From Treponema sp. (GTDB lineage: Bacteria; Spirochaetota; Spirochaetia; Treponematales; Treponemataceae): DNA of 26,301 bases. Of this stretch, positions 23,033-26,301 are shown in pieces. The stretch's first letter is position 1; the number at the start of each line of letters is the position of its first letter. The stretch spans positions 1-26,301 of the forward strand of contig JAEETM010000047.1 of NCBI GenBank assembly GCA_016290335.1. Direction: 5' to 3'. A program made the translations under genes and the position numbers. The notes under the pieces are model-generated. The model was not told the DNA's origin. It saw only the letters and a program-made list of their open reading frames with translations, and searched no databases.

Positions 23033-24005
23033 AACACAGATACTGAGTTTTTTTGAACGTGTGAACATCTGATTCTGTTTTGCCGCTCAAAATAAAATCT
23101 GTGGCATGAATGAGCTCGTATTCGTAACCGTTGGTTTTGAAAGGGCAGCGGATTTCTTTTACGAGTTCAGCTTCTCCGCCCCAGATGTTTTTGTAAGTAT
23201 AAACATCTGCTTTCTGGGTCATGAAAAAGTTTTCTACAGTGATAAAACCTTTTGTTCCGTAAATTACTGCATCGTGGGTAGAAACATTTGCACTTGGCAA
23301 ATCCATGGCGCTCTGGAAGCTTGTGATGATTCCGTTGTCAAAAGTAAGGTTTACACTGTTCCAGACATCAACACCATTGAGCATGCGGACGGCAGAGGAA
23401 CGGGCGGCAACTGGCGAAAAGTTTGAAATCATCATTGCAAAATAAATGTTGTAAATGCCAAGGTCGAGAAGGGCACCGCCGGCAAGGTCTGGAGAATAGT
23501 TTCTGTCATTCGCGTCGTAAGGATTACGGTTGCAGAAACGGGAATCGATGTTTTTTACTTCGCCGATTAAGCAGTCTTTTATTGCTGTGCGGATTTGGGC
23601 AATACACGGATTGAATGCAGTCCACATTGCTTCCATGAAAAAGAGATTTTTTTTCTGTGCAAGGTTTATCATTTTATCGAGCTGGTCGCGTGAACAGCCG
23701 GCAGGTTTTTCACAGAGAATATGCTTGCCTTTGTTAAGAGCCGCTAACGCAGATTCAAGATGGAAAGCATGAGGATTTGCAATGTAGATTGCATCAACGT
23801 CGGGGTCGTTATAAAGTTCTTCGTAGGAACCGTAAGCTTTCTGGAAGTTCCATTTTTTTGCAAAATCCTGTGCACGTTCAAGGTTTCTGCTTGCTACTGC
23901 ATAAAGTTTAATTTTTCCATCAGCAGCTTCACCATTCATTACGGCTGCCATACTGTTTGCAATTCTGCCTGGAGCTAAAATCGCCCAATTAACGTATTCT
24001 TTCAT
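22977..24005 (-). CDS. Gfo/Idh/MocA-family NAD(P)-dependent oxidoreductase
   Basis: A 342-residue cytosolic dehydrogenase acting on a sugar-like or diol substrate. The Rossmann start is WAILAPGRIANSMA, the family EKP motif is Glu99-Lys100-Pro101 in LCEKPAG with catalytic Lys100, and GGALLDLGIYNI carries Asp180 and Tyr184 as in the dihydrodiol dehydrogenase/D-xylose dehydrogenase subgroup. It ends with NMKYPWEN, the usual subgroup terminus, so its 3' end is native and the overlap comes from the opposing gene. There is no Shine-Dalgarno: an extended -10 (TGTTATAAT) ends 7 nt before the ATG, predicting a leaderless mRNA. Confidence 0.92.
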   Translation of the reverse strand: MKEYVNWAILAPGRIANSMAAVMNGEAADGKIKLYAVASRNLERAQDFAKKWNFQKAYGSYEELYNDPDVDAIYIANPHAFHLESALAALNKGKHILCEKPAGCSRDQLDKMINLAQKKNLFFMEAMWTAFNPCIAQIRTAIKDCLIGEVKNIDSRFCNRNPYDANDRNYSPDLAGGALLDLGIYNIYFAMMISNFSPVAARSSAVRMLNGVDVWNSVNLTFDNGIITSFQSAMDLPSANVSTHDAVIYGTKGFITVENFFMTQKADVYTYKNIWGGEAELVKEIRCPFKTNGYEYELIHATDFILSGKTESDVHTFKKTQYLCSIMDSLRADWNMKYPWEN

Positions 24006-24012
24006 AACTAAA

Positions 24013-24021
24013 ATTATAACA
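24013..24021 (-). promoter_or_regulatory. Extended -10 of MocA-family gene, leaderless geometry
   Basis: Minus strand TGTTATAAT, then TTTAGTT and ATG at 24005. A -35 is not convincing (TTCATT at 19 nt), which fits reliance on the extended -10. Confidence 0.65.
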
Positions 24022-24089
24022 CGGAAATGAAGCGAAAAATGAACAAATCTCTATATTTTCTGAACGTGATAATTTTGTGAAAGATGGAG

Positions 24090-24830
24090 TTATTTTGAAT
24101 CTGCTTTTTTGTACAGCATACTTGGACGACCGCCGGTACCGTAGTTTATGTCTTCTATTATTGTGCCGGTTTTTACAAGATAGTTCATATAAGTTCTTAC
24201 GGTTACGATTGAAATACCGAGAGATTCGGAAATCATGTCGGTACTGCTCCAGCCAGAGTTTGATTCAAAATACGAAGTGATTCGGGAAAGTGTTTTTTTC
24301 TGGATTCCTTTTGGAAGAGGTTCTGAGTTTTCTGCTTCTGTAGTGAGAGAGGTGTTTGTTTGAGTGGTTTGAAGATTATGGTTTACAGAAGTTGCGGTGC
24401 CTTGAGCAATCAGATTGTCTACACAGTTTTGATCCATTACTGTATTTTCTTCGAGCAGCTGTTTTTTTGCTTTAAACTTTTCAAGCGATGTGCAGAAGCG
24501 TTCAAAAGTAAACGGTTTTATAAGGTAATCGTGGACTCCAAGATGAACGGTTTCTTCTATGGTTGCGGTATCGTTTGCGGCGGTGACCATAATTACTTCG
24601 GCAGTTTTTTTCATAGTGCGGATTTTTTTGAGAGTATCGGTACCGTTCATTACCGGCATAAAGACATCAAGAAGAATAAGGTCAACATCGTTTTCGCCAA
24701 GGAAATCCAGGGCTTCGAGTCCGTTTCGGCACATGCCTGCAACTTCAAAGCCATCAACTTTTTTTACGAACTGACTGTTTATCATTGCTACCATCGGGTC
24801 GTCTTCGACTATAAGCACTTTATAATTCAT
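24090..24830 (-). CDS. CitB/DcuR-type response regulator
   Basis: A 246-residue two-component regulator. The receiver domain (1-120) has acidic residues Glu9-Asp11, phosphoacceptor Asp55 in LILLDVFMP, Thr83 and Lys105 in IKPF. A Thr/Asn/Gln-rich linker (about 128-172) leads to a C-terminal helix-turn-helix (GWSSTDMISESLGISIVTVR, then TYMNYLVKTG), the layout of regulators paired with DcuS/CitA kinases for C4-dicarboxylates or citrate. GGAG lies 6 nt before the ATG, and it starts 28 nt after the kinase gene. The linker is longer and more polar than I would expect for this family. Confidence 0.92.
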   Translation of the reverse strand: MNYKVLIVEDDPMVAMINSQFVKKVDGFEVAGMCRNGLEALDFLGENDVDLILLDVFMPVMNGTDTLKKIRTMKKTAEVIMVTAANDTATIEETVHLGVHDYLIKPFTFERFCTSLEKFKAKKQLLEENTVMDQNCVDNLIAQGTATSVNHNLQTTQTNTSLTTEAENSEPLPKGIQKKTLSRITSYFESNSGWSSTDMISESLGISIVTVRTYMNYLVKTGTIIEDINYGTGGRPSMLYKKADSK

Positions 24831-24858
24831 TACTGTCTCCTTTGTTATTGTTCGCTAA

Positions 24859-26106
24859 CTATTTATCAAGTGTAAACATAAAGCAGGTGCCGCGGCCTGG
24901 TTCTGTTTCGAAGGTGAGTTTTCCGCCCATGCTCTGGACAAGCTGGTTTGTGTGGAAAAGACCGATTCCTCTTCCTTCGCCCTTAGTTGAAAATCCCTGT
25001 TCAAAAATCTTATCCTGGATTTCTGCCGGGATTCCGCCGCCGGTATCTTTAACTGTTATAAGAAGACTGCCCGGTTTTGTAAAGACGCCGAGAGTCAATT
25101 CCTTTACAGCATCAAAGCTTTTTTGAGTTTTGTTCATTTCATCAAGTGCGTTGTCTATAAGGTTTCCTGTGATTGTAACAAGTGCTTCTGACGGAATATC
25201 GATATCTCTGGATTTAAAACAAAAACCATCCTGTAAGATAAACCTTACATCACATTCTGAAGCACGAGCAATTTTTCCTACAATCAAAGCTGCAAAGGAA
25301 GGGTTTTCAATTGAGTTCATTACTTTGCTTATGGTCTCTTTCTGGATAAAAGAAATGTTTTGAATATACTCAACTGCTTTATCATATTCGCCAATCTGGA
25401 TTAAGCCGAGGATTACGTGGAGCTTGTTTGTAAAGTCGTGATTATTCGCCCGCATGGAATCAACAAGAATCTTTGTACCTTCGAAATCTTCTGTAAATGA
25501 AATGAACTCTTTTTTAATTCGTTTGAAAAGTACGCCGGAAGCTGCAAGCTCTATAAGAATAGCGATGAGTGTTACAGACAAGAAAAGTGCGACTATTTTA
25601 AAGGTAACTTGCGCCATTGAAGAATTAAGCATGATTGTCATAATAAAGCCGCAGTAATTTTCACTTTCATCATAAACGGCGGAATAGGTGCGACGCTGGG
25701 GGCCAGAAGGTCCAATATTATCTTCTGTATAAAAACCTGACTGGTGGGAAGAGAAATCAGGAATAGTACCATCGTATTGTGTATTTATTAATTCATGGTG
25801 TGTGTGATAGATTCGGGTGCCACTTTTATCAACAATCGAAACAATGTCTACGCCTGAAAGATTTTTTACAATATCATCCATGTAAAGCTGGAGCTGTTTT
25901 TGTGAGTAACCCTTTGTAAAGCTGTAAAGCCTTGTAATCAATTCAGAGGTATTCAAAAGATTTTCGTTAAACTCTTTCTGGCTTGATTTTATGCTTATGA
26001 ACATTCCGCCTGCGCTCATAAAAAGGGTTACAAGCAGAATGAGGATTAGTTGGGTTCTTTTTATTTCTTTTCTTATTGCATTAAGGTTACTGATATTTTT
26101 CTTCAT
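24859..26106 (-). CDS. DcuS/CitA-type sensor histidine kinase
   Basis: A 415-residue membrane kinase. TM1 is about 18-38 and TM2 about 170-193, enclosing a periplasmic PAS-like sensor of about 130 residues (DIVSIVDKSGTRIYHTHHEL, NIGPSGPQRRTYSAVYDE), as in carboxylate sensors. The dimerisation domain is Spo0B-like with phospho-accepting His223 in NNHDFTNKLHVILGLIQIGE. The ATPase has the N box TITGNLIDNALDEM, G1 DTGGGIP (354-360) and G2 GEGRGIGLFHTNQL. There is no cytoplasmic PAS, unlike classic DcuS. No Shine-Dalgarno is present and a TATAAT lies 11 nt before the ATG. It is cotranscribed with the response regulator and divergent from a gene starting at 26291. Confidence 0.93.
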   Translation of the reverse strand: MKKNISNLNAIRKEIKRTQLILILLVTLFMSAGGMFISIKSSQKEFNENLLNTSELITRLYSFTKGYSQKQLQLYMDDIVKNLSGVDIVSIVDKSGTRIYHTHHELINTQYDGTIPDFSSHQSGFYTEDNIGPSGPQRRTYSAVYDESENYCGFIMTIMLNSSMAQVTFKIVALFLSVTLIAILIELAASGVLFKRIKKEFISFTEDFEGTKILVDSMRANNHDFTNKLHVILGLIQIGEYDKAVEYIQNISFIQKETISKVMNSIENPSFAALIVGKIARASECDVRFILQDGFCFKSRDIDIPSEALVTITGNLIDNALDEMNKTQKSFDAVKELTLGVFTKPGSLLITVKDTGGGIPAEIQDKIFEQGFSTKGEGRGIGLFHTNQLVQSMGGKLTFETEPGRGTCFMFTLDK

Positions 26107-26117
26107 ATTATAGAAAG

Positions 26118-26123
26118 ATTATA
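26118..26123 (-). promoter_or_regulatory. -10 box of the sensor kinase gene
   Basis: Minus strand TATAAT, 11 nt before the ATG at 26106; a second TATAAT (26107-26112) touches the ATG. The predicted leader is about 5 nt without a Shine-Dalgarno. No good -35 seen. Confidence 0.5.
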
Positions 26124-26147
26124 CACTATTTTTAATAAAATGTGGAC

Positions 26148-26230
26148 TTTTGAAAGTAAAGAAAAAATCTGAAGCTGGAAAATGCAGAATATTTTTTTTA
26201 TTTTAAAAAGTATTTTCTTTTCTTTCAAAA
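26148..26230. repeat. 18-bp inverted repeat in divergent regulatory region
   Basis: TTTTGAAAGTAAAGAAAA (26148-26165) and TTTTCTTTTCTTTCAAAA (26213-26230) are inverted copies with one mismatch, 47 nt apart. The right arm ends 2 bp before the -35 of the gene at 26291. Candidate paired sites for the response regulator; AT-richness lowers the weight. Confidence 0.5.
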
Positions 26231-26232
26231 AA

Positions 26233-26260
26233 TTGCGGATTTTTTTTCTAGTGATATTAT
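26233..26260 (+). promoter_or_regulatory. Promoter of the gene starting at 26291
   Basis: TTGCGG (26233-26238), 16-nt spacer, TATTAT (26255-26260), leaving a leader of about 24 nt with a GAGG site. Confidence 0.5.
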
Positions 26261-26290
26261 AAAGCCATAAAGTTTAGAGAGGTGATTGAG

Positions 26291-26301
26291 ATGAATTACA
26301 C
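26291..26301 (+). CDS. First codons of a gene cut by the window end
   Basis: AGAGAGG lies upstream of ATGAATTAC (Met-Asn-Tyr) with a promoter at 26233-26260. The product cannot be identified. As the divergent neighbour of a carboxylate-type sensor kinase it may encode a transporter or other target of that system. Confidence 0.5.

Noticed and set aside
1727..24864. 12-nt match CGCTAACTATTT at 1727-1738 and 24853-24864
   Set aside because: Too short; dozens of 12-mer matches are expected by chance within 26 kb.
1..26301. CRISPR arrays, tRNA/rRNA genes, insertion sequences
   Set aside because: I looked for spaced direct repeats, cloverleaf arms, rRNA motifs and transposase motifs and found none.

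Overview
This window most likely comes from a host-associated spirochaete of the genus Treponema. The reasons are a moderately low GC content by eye, a lipoprotein with a relaxed spirochaete-type lipobox next to a small outer-membrane barrel, a RarA protein fused to a large extra C-terminal domain, FolE2 in place of classical GTP cyclohydrolase I, and many gene families (DUF3781, SAP/DUF6434, GyrI-like, YARHG, YafY/WYL, ABC-F) shared with gut Firmicutes. The genus is inferred from protein content alone; no rRNA or tRNA gene is visible. Gene density is very high and no gene-free stretch exceeds 300 bases.

Layout. 1-1695: 3' part of ilvB (+), converging through two hairpins on a minus-strand cluster (6344-1783) of a small beta-barrel protein, a lipoprotein and the rarA fusion. 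6476-12264: a tight plus-strand run of folD, folE2, miaB, a LapA-like membrane protein, a periplasmic SPOR-domain protein and an alpha/beta hydrolase, closed by a good intrinsic terminator. 12347-13944: a TetR regulator behind a 25-bp near-palindrome, overlapping a second alpha/beta hydrolase. 13949-15766: a YafY/WYL regulator overlapping an SMP-30/gluconolactonase gene. 15767-19091 (-): flavin reductase-like protein, an exported DUF4424-like/YARHG protein and an ABC-F ATPase with a leader. 19235-20879: GyrI-like, DUF3781 and SAP/DUF6434 genes. 20865-22064: a GNAT acetyltransferase divergent from a TetR regulator, which is followed by a four-helix membrane/flavodoxin fusion. 22977-24005 (-): a Gfo/Idh/MocA oxidoreductase. 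24090-26106 (-): a DcuS/CitA-type sensor kinase and its response regulator, divergent from a gene whose first codons are the last bases of the window.

The most interesting content is regulatory. The same palindrome (ATATGACA-N6-TGTCATAT core) overlaps the promoter of the WYL regulator and the promoter of the GyrI-like gene 5.3 kb away, which suggests a small autoregulated regulon joining SMP-30, GyrI-like, DUF3781 and SAP proteins. Several genes (WYL regulator, YARHG protein, MocA oxidoreductase, and nearly so TetR and the sensor kinase) have a -10 box only 6-11 nt before the start codon and no Shine-Dalgarno, so their transcripts are predicted to be leaderless or nearly so, while neighbours have strong Shine-Dalgarno sites. 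The miaB gene carries an in-frame, repeat-like, inverted-repeat-bounded insertion of about 80 bp. An 18-bp inverted repeat lies between the sensor kinase and its divergent neighbour, directly upstream of that neighbour's -35 box.
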